Source: Actinospineispora spinosispora DSM 44797 (GTDB lineage Bacteria; Actinomycetota; Actinomycetes; Mycobacteriales; Pseudonocardiaceae). Taken from it: DNA of 64,000 bases. Under the pieces are notes generated by a model. It did not search any database and was not told the DNA's origin. It was given only the letters and a program-made list of their open reading frames with translations. Made by a program: the position numbers and the translations under genes. The DNA lies in NCBI RefSeq assembly GCF_000429025.1, contig NZ_KE386839.1, positions 25,718 through 89,717 on the forward strand, written 5' to 3'. Positions 42,635-52,100 of the stretch are shown one piece after another; position 1 is the first letter of the stretch; each line of letters opens with the position of its first letter.

Positions 42635-43449
42635 ACGCGCCGGTGGACACCGCGCCGCTGCTGCGCATCCTGCCCATCGGGGGTTACGCGGGTCGGGCGC
42701 GCATGCTGGTGGTCCGGTCGGCGCTGGCCTATCGGCGGGCCTGGCTGGCGTTCGTGTCCGGCTTCTTCGAACCGGTGTTCTACCTGCTGGCGCTCGGTCA
42801 GGGGCTCGGCTCGCTGGTCGGTGTCCTGCCGGGGCCGGACGGCTCGCCGATCAGCTACGCGGCGTTCATCGCACCGGGGCTGCTCGCCGCGTCGGCGATG
42901 AACGGCGCCGTATTCGACTCGACGTTCGCGGTGTTCTTCAAGCTGCGCTACGCGAAGCTGTACGACGCGATGCTGGCGACGCCGCTCGGTCCGGTCGACA
43001 TCGCGTTCGGCGAGATCGGGTGGGCGTTGCTGCGCGGTGGGCTCTACTCGCTCGGGTTCCTGTCGGTCATGGGCGCGTTCGGCCTGCTCACCTCGCCGTG
43101 GGTGCTGCTGGCGCTGCCCGCCGCGCTGCTGATCGCGTTCGCGTTCGCGGCCGTCGGGATGGCGTGCACGACGTTCATGCGGTCCTGGCAGGACTTCGAC
43201 CTGGTCCAGCTCGCGATCATGCCGATGTTCCTGTTCTCGACGACGTTCTTCCCTCTGTCGGTCTACCCGAGGGCGCTGCAGCTGCTGGTGGAGTGCCTAC
43301 CGCTGTTCCACGCGGTCGAGCTGATGCGCGCCTTCACCACCGGGATCGTCGGGCCCGGCGTGCTCGGGCACCTAACGTACTTCGTGGTGATGGCCGCGAT
43401 CGGGGCCGTCGTGGCCGCCCGCAGGCTGGACGTTCTGCTCCTGAAATGA
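42631..43449 (+). CDS. ABC-2 type permease, second subunit
   Basis: A 272-residue permease paralogous to the upstream gene (LYDAMLATPLGPVDIAFGEIGWALLRG; MFLFSTTFFPLSVYPRALQLLVECLPLFHAVELMRAF). Having two different permeases suggests a heterodimeric channel. Its last 78 bp overlap the convergent STAS gene in antisense. Confidence 0.9.
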   Translation: MNAPVDTAPLLRILPIGGYAGRARMLVVRSALAYRRAWLAFVSGFFEPVFYLLALGQGLGSLVGVLPGPDGSPISYAAFIAPGLLAASAMNGAVFDSTFAVFFKLRYAKLYDAMLATPLGPVDIAFGEIGWALLRGGLYSLGFLSVMGAFGLLTSPWVLLALPAALLIAFAFAAVGMACTTFMRSWQDFDLVQLAIMPMFLFSTTFFPLSVYPRALQLLVECLPLFHAVELMRAFTTGIVGPGVLGHLTYFVVMAAIGAVVAARRLDVLLLK

Positions 43450-43815
43450 GCGTGCGTCCGCAACCGTGTCACACAGGACGAGTATCCGGTCCAGGCCGGC
43501 GATTTGGATCGGTCGGCGAGCGGCCTGGGTCGGGCCGACGACGACACGCAGCCGCGTGTCGCTACGCTGCGCGGCGTCCGTGGCCGTGACCAGCGTGGCG
43601 AGGCCGTGCGAGTCGAGGAAGTCGACCCCGGTCAGGTCCAGCACGACGACCCGGCCGGCGGACTCGCTGATCGCGTGTCGTGCCGCGGTCAGCAGCTCGG
43701 GGGAGCTGAGCATGTCGACCTCGCCCCGCACCGAGACCAGCACCACGTCCGCATCCGCTCGACGGTCGATGCCGAGTGGCTCGGGGGCGAACCGGTCGTA
43801 GGTTCGAGAGTTCAT
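43372..43815 (-). CDS. STAS-domain anti-sigma factor antagonist
   Basis: A 147-residue protein with a STAS domain (VVLVSVRGEVDMLSSPEL...VVVLDLTGVDFLDSHGLATLV); S69 in LDSHG is the expected phosphorylation site. Such proteins release a sigma factor from its anti-sigma kinase. The unusual last 25 residues, rich in G and H, are encoded antisense to the ABC permease. The DUF6292 gene lies 22 bp upstream on the same strand, so the two are probably co-transcribed. Confidence 0.82.
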   Translation of the reverse strand: MNSRTYDRFAPEPLGIDRRADADVVLVSVRGEVDMLSSPELLTAARHAISESAGRVVVLDLTGVDFLDSHGLATLVTATDAAQRSDTRLRVVVGPTQAARRPIQIAGLDRILVLCDTVADARSFQEQNVQPAGGHDGPDRGHHHEVR

Positions 43816-43837
43816 CGCGCGGCGTGGCCCATCTGTC

Positions 43838-44344
43838 TCACTGCGAACCGCCGGTCACCTGCTGGGTGAGTGCCGTGATCAGCTCGTCGTCGGTGCCGAC
43901 GAGCCGGTAGCGGCGCAGGGACGGCTCCACCGTGCCCAGCTCGACGCTGTGGGTGAGGAAATCAGCCACCTCGGCGCAACCGGGGGCGAGCTCACCGGGC
44001 AGGTAGCGGCGCGCCCGGACGGAACCGGCGGACGGCGAACCGGGTTGTGCCCACCAGCCGAGCTCCTCGTGCCAGCCGGCGCGGATGGTCCGGTTCGGGT
44101 CCATGCCGGGTGAGCGCAATTCGATGCTTGCGCACAGCGCCTGTTGGGGTCCAGGGGACTGGACGCGGGCGCCGACCACGGTGACCTCGCGCAGCGCGAG
44201 CTCGTCCTGAACGGACCGCAGGTAGGCGGCGAGCGAGCGGGCGCAGCGTTCCGGGGACCGTGCCTCCGCGACACACAGCGGTGCACGGGAGTACGGGCGG
44301 CGGTGTTCACGACGGGTGTGTGCGGTGGTCAACGGGTGCCTCAC
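43838..44344 (-). CDS. DUF6292-like protein
   Basis: A 168-residue protein. The C-terminal half (IRAGWHEELGWWAQP...RRYLPGELAPGCAEVADFL) resembles DUF6292 proteins, common in Pseudonocardiaceae regulatory regions and of unknown function. The N-terminal basic segment may not belong; the true start could be a later codon. It precedes the STAS gene and is divergent from the GAF-ANTAR gene. Confidence 0.6.
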   Translation of the reverse strand: MRHPLTTAHTRREHRRPYSRAPLCVAEARSPERCARSLAAYLRSVQDELALREVTVVGARVQSPGPQQALCASIELRSPGMDPNRTIRAGWHEELGWWAQPGSPSAGSVRARRYLPGELAPGCAEVADFLTHSVELGTVEPSLRRYRLVGTDDELITALTQQVTGGSQ

Positions 44345-44474
44345 AGGATCAGGTCACCGGTGTACGGGGCACACGGGTGACTCGAATTGGGAGACCGCAG
44401 CTGACTGTGTAACCGAGGCTGTCGGAATCTTAGCCGCACCGCCGTCGCGGTTGCCACAACGAGAACACGTCGCG

Positions 44475-45248
44475 GTGACCGACTCCGTGTGGTTGGCTCA
44501 CGCCGTGAGCCCTGACCTGTTGTCCCTCGGCCAGGAGCTGGCCGAGATCGCCCGGCTGGTCGAGGACGACGACCTCGAGACGACGATGCGACGTTACGTC
44601 GACCGGATCGTGAGTACGGTGCCCGGCTGCGACCACGCCATGATCACGGTTGGTACCGCCAACGGGCTGGAGACGGTGGCTGGGTGGATCGACCCGGATC
44701 TGCTCCAGGGGCACGCGGACCAGGCCGTTCCGGCGAATCCGATCGCCGATGTGCTGGAGTTCCGCGAGCCGAGGCGGCTGGTCGACGTCGGGTCCGAGAA
44801 GCGGTGGCCGGACTTCACCGCACGGATGGCGGACGCCGGTTTCCGCAGCGCCCTCATGTTGCCGCTGGCGGCGACCACGGAGCCGTCCGCGGTACTGACC
44901 CTGCTGTCGAAGAGCGGGGACCAGTTCGCCGACACGTCGTACGACCTGGTGATGCTCTTCGCGCTCAACGCCGGTGTCGCTTTCGACAACATCAGCCTCT
45001 ACCGCGACAGCACCTCGCTCGTGGGGCACCTGCGTTCCGCGCTGCGGACCCGCTCGACGATCGGGCAGGCGCAAGGGTTGCTGATGTCGCGTTACGCCTA
45101 CACGTCGGACCGGGCGTTCCAGGCGCTCAGGATCTCCTCGCAGCATCGCAACATCAAGCTGCGCGACGTCGCGTCAGCGTTGGTCGAGGCCCACGACGGC
45201 GAGCGTCTGGAGGAGGCGTTGTCCGAGTACGGTCTCGATCCGGTCTGA
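44475..45248 (+). CDS. GAF-ANTAR transcription antitermination regulator
   Basis: A 257-residue regulator with an N-terminal GAF sensor domain (about 20-170) and a C-terminal ANTAR RNA-binding domain (LRTRSTIGQAQGLLMSRYAYTSDRAFQALRISSQHRNIKLRDVASALV). ANTAR proteins bind paired hairpins in nascent RNA and prevent termination. The GTG at 44475 is preferred; the frame runs 159 bp further upstream but without a recognisable domain. The signal sensed is unknown. Confidence 0.85.
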   Translation: MTDSVWLAHAVSPDLLSLGQELAEIARLVEDDDLETTMRRYVDRIVSTVPGCDHAMITVGTANGLETVAGWIDPDLLQGHADQAVPANPIADVLEFREPRRLVDVGSEKRWPDFTARMADAGFRSALMLPLAATTEPSAVLTLLSKSGDQFADTSYDLVMLFALNAGVAFDNISLYRDSTSLVGHLRSALRTRSTIGQAQGLLMSRYAYTSDRAFQALRISSQHRNIKLRDVASALVEAHDGERLEEALSEYGLDPV

Positions 45249-45259
45249 CCGGGCCGGCG

Positions 45260-45640
45260 TCAGATCCGGTCGAGCAGCCACGAGGGGCCGAGCACCGAGG
45301 CACCTTCGGCGAGGACACGATCGCGCAGGCCTCGGTCGGCGGTGATCACCGTGGAGGCTCCGTCGCGCGTCAACGCCGCCACCTGCTCGACGATCGTCGA
45401 GTCGCCGTCGCGTTCGGCGTGAACCACCGTCAGACCGGCGCCGATCCGCCCCTCGGCGACGCCCGGCCGGGCAGCGCCTTCCACCACGACGAGGACCGGT
45501 CCGTCCAGCGTCCCGGCCTCCAGCGCGGCCTCGACGGCGGCCACCAGACGCGCGGCGGCACCGGCACGGTCGCGCCACCAACCGTCCGGCCGCGAGCCGA
45601 CCACGTTCGCCGCATCGACGACCAGAGTCATGTGCGCCAT
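45260..45640 (-). CDS. NYN/PIN-like domain protein
   Basis: A 126-residue protein of the PIN/NYN nuclease-like fold with acidic residues in VVDAANVVGSR (D9), ERDGDSTIVE and ITADRGLRDRV. Similar short proteins are annotated as YacP-like or NYN RNases. The start could also be the ATG three codons later. It converges with the GAF-ANTAR gene and is divergent from the radical SAM gene. Confidence 0.75.
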   Translation of the reverse strand: MAHMTLVVDAANVVGSRPDGWWRDRAGAAARLVAAVEAALEAGTLDGPVLVVVEGAARPGVAEGRIGAGLTVVHAERDGDSTIVEQVAALTRDGASTVITADRGLRDRVLAEGASVLGPSWLLDRI

Positions 45641-45676
45641 CCTGTCAAGTGCCTGGACGGTCTACGCTAGGGCGGC

Positions 45677-47608
45677 GTGAGTGTGGAATCTGTCTTTCCG
45701 GCGCTGGAACCACTGCTGCCCCGGGTGGGAAAACCCGTGCAGTACATCGGTGGTGAGCTGAACAGCACCGTCAAGGACTGGGAATCGGCCGCCGTGCACT
45801 GGGCGCTGATGTACCCGGATGCCTACGAGGTCGGCCTCCCCAACCAGGGTGTCATGATCCTCTACGAGCTGCTCAACGAGCAGCCCGACGTGCTCGCCGA
45901 GCGCGCCTACGCGGTCTGGCCGGACCTCGAGGCGTTGATGCGTGAGCACCACGTGCCGCACTTCACCGTGGACAGCCACCGCCCGCTGGGCGCGTTCGAG
46001 GCCATCGGTGTCAGTTTCTCCACCGAGCTCGGGTACACGAACCTGCTGACCGCGCTGGACCTCGCGGGGATTCCGCTGCACGCGGCCGACCGCACCGACG
46101 AGCACCCGTTCGTCATCGCGGGCGGGCATGCCGCGTTCAACCCGGAACCGATCGCGGACTTCATCGACGCCGCCGTGCTCGGCGACGGCGAGGAAGCGGT
46201 GCTCGACATCACCGAGGTACTGCGGCGGGGCACGCAGCGTCAGGCAGGCCGCGCCGAGGTGCTGCGCAGGCTGGCCGAGACCCCGGGCGTGTACGTCCCG
46301 GGGCTCTACGACGTGACCTACCGCGAGGACGGCGGGATCGCGGCGATCGCGCCGAAGGAGCCGAGGGCGCCGAAACGGATCACCAAGCGCACGACGATCG
46401 ATCTCGACGAGTGGCCCTACCCGAAGAAGCCGCTGGTGCCGCTCGCCGAGACGGTGCACGAGCGGATGAGTGTCGAGATCTTCCGGGGCTGCACTCGGGG
46501 CTGCCGATTCTGCCAGGCCGGCATGATCACCCGCCCGGTCCGCGAGCGGTCGCTCGCCGGGATCGGCGAGATGGTCGAGCAGGGCCTCAAGGCAAGCGGC
46601 TTCGACGAGGTCGGTCTGCTGTCGCTGTCCAGCGCGGACCACTCGGAGATCGCGGAGATCACCAAGGGACTCGCCGACCGCTACGAGGGCAGCAACACCA
46701 CGCTGAGCCTTCCCTCGACGCGGGTCGACGCGTTCAACATCGACCTGGCGAACGAGGTGTCCCGCAACGGGCGCCGCTCCGGGTTGACCTTCGCGCCGGA
46801 GGGCGGCTCGGAACGCATCCGACGCGTGATCAACAAGATGGTGTCGGAAGAGGACCTGATCCGTACCGTGAGCGCCGCGTTCGCGCAGGGCTGGCGGCAG
46901 GTGAAGCTGTACTTCATGTGCGGTCTGCCCACCGAGACCGACGAGGACGTGCTGGAGATCGCCGGCATGGCGCACCGGGTGATCAAGGCCGGGCGCGAGG
47001 CCAGCGGTCGCAACGACGTGCGCTGCACGATCTCGATCGGCGGCTTCGTCCCGAAGCCGCACACGCCGTTCCAGTGGGCGGCACAGTGCGACCCGGACAC
47101 GATCGACGACCGGCTGCGCAAGCTGCGTGCCGCGGTGAACTCCGACCGGCGGCTCGGTCGCAACATCGGCATGCGCTATCACGACGGCAAGCCCAGCCTG
47201 ATCGAAGGCCTGCTGTCCCGGGGCGACCGCCGGGTGGGCCGGGTCATCGAACGGGTCTGGCGTGACGGTGGCCGGTTCGACGGCTGGAGCGAACACTTCG
47301 ACTACCAGCGGTGGATCGACGCGGCGGGCGCCGAGCTGTCGCCGCTCGGGGTCAGCCTCGACTGGTTCACCACCCGGGAACGGTTCCAGGACGAGGTACT
47401 GCCCTGGGAGCACCTGGACTCGGGCCTGGACCCGGACTGGCTGTGGGACGACTGGCAGGACGCACTGGCCTCACGCGAGCAGGACGACTGCCGGTGGACA
47501 CCGTGCTTCGACTGCGGCGTGTGCCCGTCGACCGGGACCGACATCCAGGTCGGCCCCAGTGGCACGACCCTGCTGCCGTTGACCCCGGTCGCTCCCAGCG
47601 GTGGCTGA
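45677..47608 (+). CDS. TIGR03960-family radical SAM protein with N-terminal B12-binding-like domain
   Basis: A 643-residue protein. The N-terminal Rossmann-like domain (about 30-200) precedes a radical SAM core with cluster motif C272-x3-C276-x2-C279 (FRGCTRGCRFCQAG) and SAM-binding ring motifs (EGGSERIRRVINK). It ends in a cysteine-rich tail (CFDCGVCPSTG), likely a second metal site. It matches the family usually called TIGR03960, whose partner TIGR03936 is encoded two genes downstream. The reaction is not known to me. GTG start. A GNAT gene lies between the pair. Confidence 0.88.
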   Translation: MSVESVFPALEPLLPRVGKPVQYIGGELNSTVKDWESAAVHWALMYPDAYEVGLPNQGVMILYELLNEQPDVLAERAYAVWPDLEALMREHHVPHFTVDSHRPLGAFEAIGVSFSTELGYTNLLTALDLAGIPLHAADRTDEHPFVIAGGHAAFNPEPIADFIDAAVLGDGEEAVLDITEVLRRGTQRQAGRAEVLRRLAETPGVYVPGLYDVTYREDGGIAAIAPKEPRAPKRITKRTTIDLDEWPYPKKPLVPLAETVHERMSVEIFRGCTRGCRFCQAGMITRPVRERSLAGIGEMVEQGLKASGFDEVGLLSLSSADHSEIAEITKGLADRYEGSNTTLSLPSTRVDAFNIDLANEVSRNGRRSGLTFAPEGGSERIRRVINKMVSEEDLIRTVSAAFAQGWRQVKLYFMCGLPTETDEDVLEIAGMAHRVIKAGREASGRNDVRCTISIGGFVPKPHTPFQWAAQCDPDTIDDRLRKLRAAVNSDRRLGRNIGMRYHDGKPSLIEGLLSRGDRRVGRVIERVWRDGGRFDGWSEHFDYQRWIDAAGAELSPLGVSLDWFTTRERFQDEVLPWEHLDSGLDPDWLWDDWQDALASREQDDCRWTPCFDCGVCPSTGTDIQVGPSGTTLLPLTPVAPSGG

Positions 47609-47616
47609 ACCCCGCG

Positions 47617-48150
47617 ATGGCTGATCTGGGCCCTCCGGTGACCGTCCGGGTGGCCGACGACCGGGATCTTCCCGCGTTGGCCAGGCTGCGGCGGCAATGG
47701 GCGGCCGAACGCGCGGGTGAGATGCCCGACGACAGCTTCGACCGGACCTTCGAGGCGTGGTGGCGTACCGAGCTGCCTCGTCGCACGTTCTGGCTGGCCG
47801 AGGCGGGTTCGGAGCGCACCGGGTTCACCGCGGTCGGCTCGCTGAACGTCGTGGAGGTGGGCAACATGCCCAGTCCCGGCGCTCGGGCGGGCCGCTGGGG
47901 CTACGTCGGCAACGCGTTCGTGCTCGCCTCGTTCGCGGACCGGGGCGTCGCCGCCGCGTTGCTCGCCGAGGCCGTCGAACACGCCAAGGCGCGTCGCTAC
48001 CAGCGCCTCGTGCTGCGGCCGACGGCCCGCAGCACCCCGTTCTACCTGCGTTACGGATTCACCCCGGCCGGGGAGGGGATGTTGATGTTCGTACCGAACG
48101 CGACCCCCGCCGGTCAGGACACCACCGATCCGGAAGAGAGCAACAGCTGA
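47617..48150 (+). CDS. GNAT-family N-acetyltransferase
   Basis: A 177-residue GNAT enzyme (TVRVADDRDLPALARLRRQWAAERAG...GNAFVLASFADRGVAAALLAEAVEHAKARRYQRLVLRPTARSTPFYLRYGFTPAGEGMLMF). The acetyl-CoA loop is ADRGVAAALL. The acceptor is unknown. It is 8 bp after the radical SAM stop, and its own stop overlaps the next ATG by one base. Confidence 0.85.
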   Translation: MADLGPPVTVRVADDRDLPALARLRRQWAAERAGEMPDDSFDRTFEAWWRTELPRRTFWLAEAGSERTGFTAVGSLNVVEVGNMPSPGARAGRWGYVGNAFVLASFADRGVAAALLAEAVEHAKARRYQRLVLRPTARSTPFYLRYGFTPAGEGMLMFVPNATPAGQDTTDPEESNS

Positions 48151-49028
48151 TGGCCAAGGCACCTGAGAAAGGTGTGGCACCCAACCCGGCGCCGCCGACC
48201 CGCTACAAGGTGCGGGTCCGGTTCGCCAAGCGCGGACGGTTGCGGTTCGGTTCGCACCGGGACGTGGCCCGCGCGTTCGAGCGTGCCGTTCGGCGCGCCC
48301 GGATCCCGGTGTCGCGCTCGCACGGCTTCAACCCGCACCCCAGGCTGTCCTGGGCCGGTGCCGCTCCGACCGGGACGGCGAGCGAAGCCGAGTATCTAGA
48401 GATCGGCCTGACCGAGCCGGTTGCCCTGGAACGGTTGATCGCGGATCTGGACGAGGCGCTGCCGGACGGGCTGGACGTCCTCGACGCGGTGGAGATCGAA
48501 CTGGGGTCGCCGGCGCTGGCCGAGCTGATCAACGGGACGCGCTGGCGGATCAGCCTGCCCGGGATCGAGCCCGCCGAGCTGAGTGCCGCGCTCGAGGCGT
48601 TGCTCGCCGAGGAATCCGTGATCGCACAGCGCACGACGAAGAACGGTTCGAAGCCCGTCGATGTGCGTGCCGCCCTGGTGAGCGCGTCGGTGGAAGGGCC
48701 GGTAGGAGCGCCGACGAGTGGTCATGATCAGGATGTTGAGCCTTCGACTGATACTTTCGGCGCACCTTGTGCGATAATGGGCGCGGTTGTTCGGCAGACC
48801 ACACCTGCTGTTCGACCCGACGACGTGTTGGCCGCGCTCCAGATCGTCGCGGGCCTCAGGCCGCCAGTACCGCCGGTTGCGGTACGGCTGGCTCAGGGTC
48901 TGCTCGACGACAGTGGGTGCCTTGTCGATCCGTTCGCCACCGGCCGGGTGACCACCTCGGCGGTGACGGAAGGGTCCGGTGCGCAAAACGCGCTGGCAGT
49001 TGGCGAGCAGCACGGCGTTGTGACCTAG
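48150..49028 (+). CDS. TIGR03936-family radical-SAM-associated protein (DUF2344)
   Basis: A 292-residue protein. The N-terminal half (RVRFAKRGRLRFGSHRDVARAFERAVRRARIPVSRSHGFNPHPRLSWAGAAPTG) is the DUF2344/TIGR03936 signature. In other bacteria the domain is fused to or encoded beside TIGR03960 radical SAM proteins; here it is separate, with a GNAT gene between. It probably works on the same RNA or protein substrate. rne follows 164 bp downstream. Confidence 0.85.
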   Translation: MAKAPEKGVAPNPAPPTRYKVRVRFAKRGRLRFGSHRDVARAFERAVRRARIPVSRSHGFNPHPRLSWAGAAPTGTASEAEYLEIGLTEPVALERLIADLDEALPDGLDVLDAVEIELGSPALAELINGTRWRISLPGIEPAELSAALEALLAEESVIAQRTTKNGSKPVDVRAALVSASVEGPVGAPTSGHDQDVEPSTDTFGAPCAIMGAVVRQTTPAVRPDDVLAALQIVAGLRPPVPPVAVRLAQGLLDDSGCLVDPFATGRVTTSAVTEGSGAQNALAVGEQHGVVT

Positions 49029-49155
49029 TCGGCGCGGGCCCGGGTGACGTCTCCCGAGCTTCAAGAACGTGAGCGTTGTCGTGGTGTTCGTGGTCACAGG
49101 ATTGCTGCCCCACCTGCATGGGGGAGGCAGAAAAAGCTAGGTCCCTGAGCGGCCG

Positions 49156-49186
49156 CCTTCCCCCAGAGGGCGCCCGGGGGCGAAGG
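49156..49186 (+). promoter_or_regulatory. Hairpin that sequesters the rne ribosome-binding site
   Basis: CCTTCCCCC (49156-49164) can pair with GGGG-C-GAAGG (49177-49186) with one bulged C. The right arm contains the AAGGAG of the rne ribosome site, 4-9 nt before the ATG at 49193. RNase E is known to control its own mRNA in other bacteria through the 5' leader, so this is a plausible control point (inference). Confidence 0.4.
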
Positions 49187-49192
49187 AGCTGC

Positions 49193-52100
49193 ATGTCCGA
49201 TATCGACGTGCCCGCCGGCGAGGCCGGCGGGCTCAACAACGTATCCGCATCACCGGAGCTGCCCGCGCGCCTGCGCGTGCACGCACTGGCGAAGCTGATC
49301 TCCACGACGAGCCGCCAGGTGCTGGACACCCTCATCGAGCTGGGTACCCCGGCGAAAGGTGTGCAGTCCAGCATCGATCGCGAGACCGCCGCGCGGGTGA
49401 TCGAGAAGCTGGCCCCCGAGGGGCTGGCCTCGTCCACCGCCGAGGAACCGGTCGACGCCGCCTCGGTCGAACAGGCCCCGGAGGCGCCGGCCGTACCGGC
49501 GTTCGACGAGCCGAACCCGGCGGGGAACGCACCGCTCGGGCTGTTCGCGGCCGGCGTGGGCACCCCCGCCGCGCAGGACGAGCCGGCCGCTGAGGCATCC
49601 GGTGCCCTGCCGCTGTTCGCGGCGCCGAGCCCGATGTTCCTTCCGCCGGAGCCGCCCGCGGCGCGCAAGCCCTCCCGTAAGCAGGCTCCGGTCGAGGCCG
49701 AACCGCTGCCCTCGGCCGAGAGCGTCGGTGAGGACGACGAGGACGACTCGGCGGACAGCTCGGACGACGGCGGTGACACGAAGCGTCGCCGTCGCCGGGG
49801 TCGCCGCGGTCGCGGCCGTGGCAAGGGCACCGAGGACGGAACCGACGAGGACAACTCGGACAGCTCGGCCTCCGACGACGCCCCCGCTGCCGACGGCGAG
49901 GACACCGCGGCCCAGACGGCCAAGGCCGAGGACGCGGACGCCGAGGACGACTCGGACGACTCGGCGGAGAACTCCGGCGACGAGTCCGGCGCCGGCTCAC
50001 GCCGTCGTCGGCGCAGGCGTCGCCGCAAGGACGGCGACAGCTCGTCCGACTCCTCCGACAACGACACGGACGACCCGCCGAACACCGTCACGAAGGTCCG
50101 CGAACCCCGCTCGAAGAACGAGAGCGACAGCTCGGACAGCGGCAACCAGGGGATCCAGGGTGTCCGGGGCTCGACCCGGCTGGAGGCCAAGCGCCAGCGG
50201 CGCAGGGACGGGCGTGACGCCGGACGGCGTCGTGCCCCGGTGCTGTCCGAGGCCGAGTTCCTGGCCAGGCGCGAGTCGGTGGAGCGGACCATGGTCGTCC
50301 GCCAGCGCGGTGAGCGCTCCGAGGTCGGGGTGCTCGAGGACGGCGTTCTGGTCGAGCACTTCGTGACCAGCTCTGGTGGCACATCCCTGGTCGGCAACGT
50401 TTACCTGGGCCGGGTCCAGAACGTCCTGCCCAGCATGGAGGCGGCGTTCGTCGACATCGGCCGAGGCCGCAACGCGGTGCTCTACGCCGGTGAGGTCGAC
50501 TGGGACGCGGCCGGCCTCGCGGGCAAGGCGCGGCGCATCGAACAGGCACTGTCCAGCGGCGACAGCATCCTGGTGCAGGTCACCAAGGACCCGATCGGCC
50601 ACAAGGGTGCTCGGCTGACCACCCAGATCAGCCTGCCCGGCCGGTTCCTCGTCTACGTGCCGTCCGGCGGCACGCACGGCATCAGCCGCAAGCTGCCCGA
50701 CACCGAGCGGCGCCGCCTCAAGGATCTGCTCAAGGAGATCGTCCCCGACGACGCCGGTGTGATCATTCGCACCGCGTCGGAAGGCGTGAGCCAGGAAGCG
50801 CTGGAGCGCGACGTGCGCCGGCTGCAGGCCCAGTGGGACGTCGTCAAGACCAAGGCGGACGCCGCGAAGGGCTCGTCCAAGTCGAAGTCGCCCGAGCTGC
50901 TCTACGAAGAGCCGGACCTGATGATCAAGGTCGTGCGTGACCAGTTCAACGAGGACTTCGCCACGCTCGTCGTCGAAGGTGACGACGCGTGGGACACGCT
51001 GCACGCCTACGTCAGCCACGTGGCGCCGGAGTTGACCGAGCGCCTGCACCGGCACGTCGGTACCAGTGACGTGTTCACCGAGCACCGCATCGACGAGCAG
51101 CTGCTGAAGGCGCTGGACCGCAAGGTCTGGCTGCCCTCCGGCGGCACGCTGGTCATCGACCGCACCGAGGCGATGACCGTCATCGACGTCAACACCGGCA
51201 AGTTCACCGGCTCCGGCGGCAACCTCGAGGAGACCGTCACCAGGAACAACCTGGAGGCGGCCGAGGAGATCGTGCGCCAGCTGCGGCTGCGCGACATCGG
51301 CGGCATCATCGTGATCGACTTCATCGACATGGTGCTCGAGTCGAACCGGGACCTGGTGCTGCGCAGGCTCACCGAGTGCCTCGGCAGGGACCGCACCCGG
51401 CACCAGGTGGCCGAGGTCACCTCGCTGGGTCTGGTCCAGATGACCCGCAAGCGGGTCGGCGTCGGGCTGCTCGAGGCGTTCTCCACCCCGTGCGAGCACT
51501 GCCGGGGCCGGGGCGTCGTCGTGTCCTCCGACCCGGTCGAGCCGAAGGGCGACGGCGGGGCCCAGCACGGCTCCGGCGGTGGCCGCAGGCGCGGTCGCGG
51601 CGGTGACCACGGCGACAGCGGCGGTGCCGGCAACAGCGGCGGTGCCGGCAACGGCGGTGGCGGACACAACGGCCAGAACGGCAACGGCAACGGCGGGAAC
51701 GGCAACGGCGGCAACGGGAACGGGAACGGCCGCCGCAAGGGCGGGGGACCCCAGGGCTCCGCGCCCGCCGCGTCCACCGCCCCCGAGACCGAGCCGGTGT
51801 CCGGTGACGTCGACCACGGCGGCACGGCGCCGAACGGCACGTCGGTGCACTCCACGCCGCCCCGCCAGCTGGCCGGGGTGGCCGTGGTCGCGGCCGCGAC
51901 GGGCCACGCAACCGCCACCAAGGCCGATGACGCCCCGGCGGCACAGACCGAGGTGTCGCACCCGGCGGTCCGCACCGAGACGGCTGCCGCACCCGCTCCG
52001 GCGGCTGACGCCGTCGAGGAGCAGGTAGCCGTCGAGGCGCCCGGCGTGCCGGTGACACCGCCCCAGGAGGCGCCCAGCGCCGAGCAGGCGGCACCGAGCG

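Noticed and set aside
40886..43449. Antibiotic biosynthetic gene cluster signalled by the DrrA-like exporter and ABM protein
   Set aside because: No biosynthetic enzymes such as PKS, NRPS or terpene synthases occur in the window; the exporter stands alone.
51640..51740. GGCAACGG-type tandem repeats in rne as a mobile or regulatory repeat
   Set aside because: They encode the Gly/Asn-rich low-complexity linker of RNase E in frame; this is a usual feature of the disordered arm.
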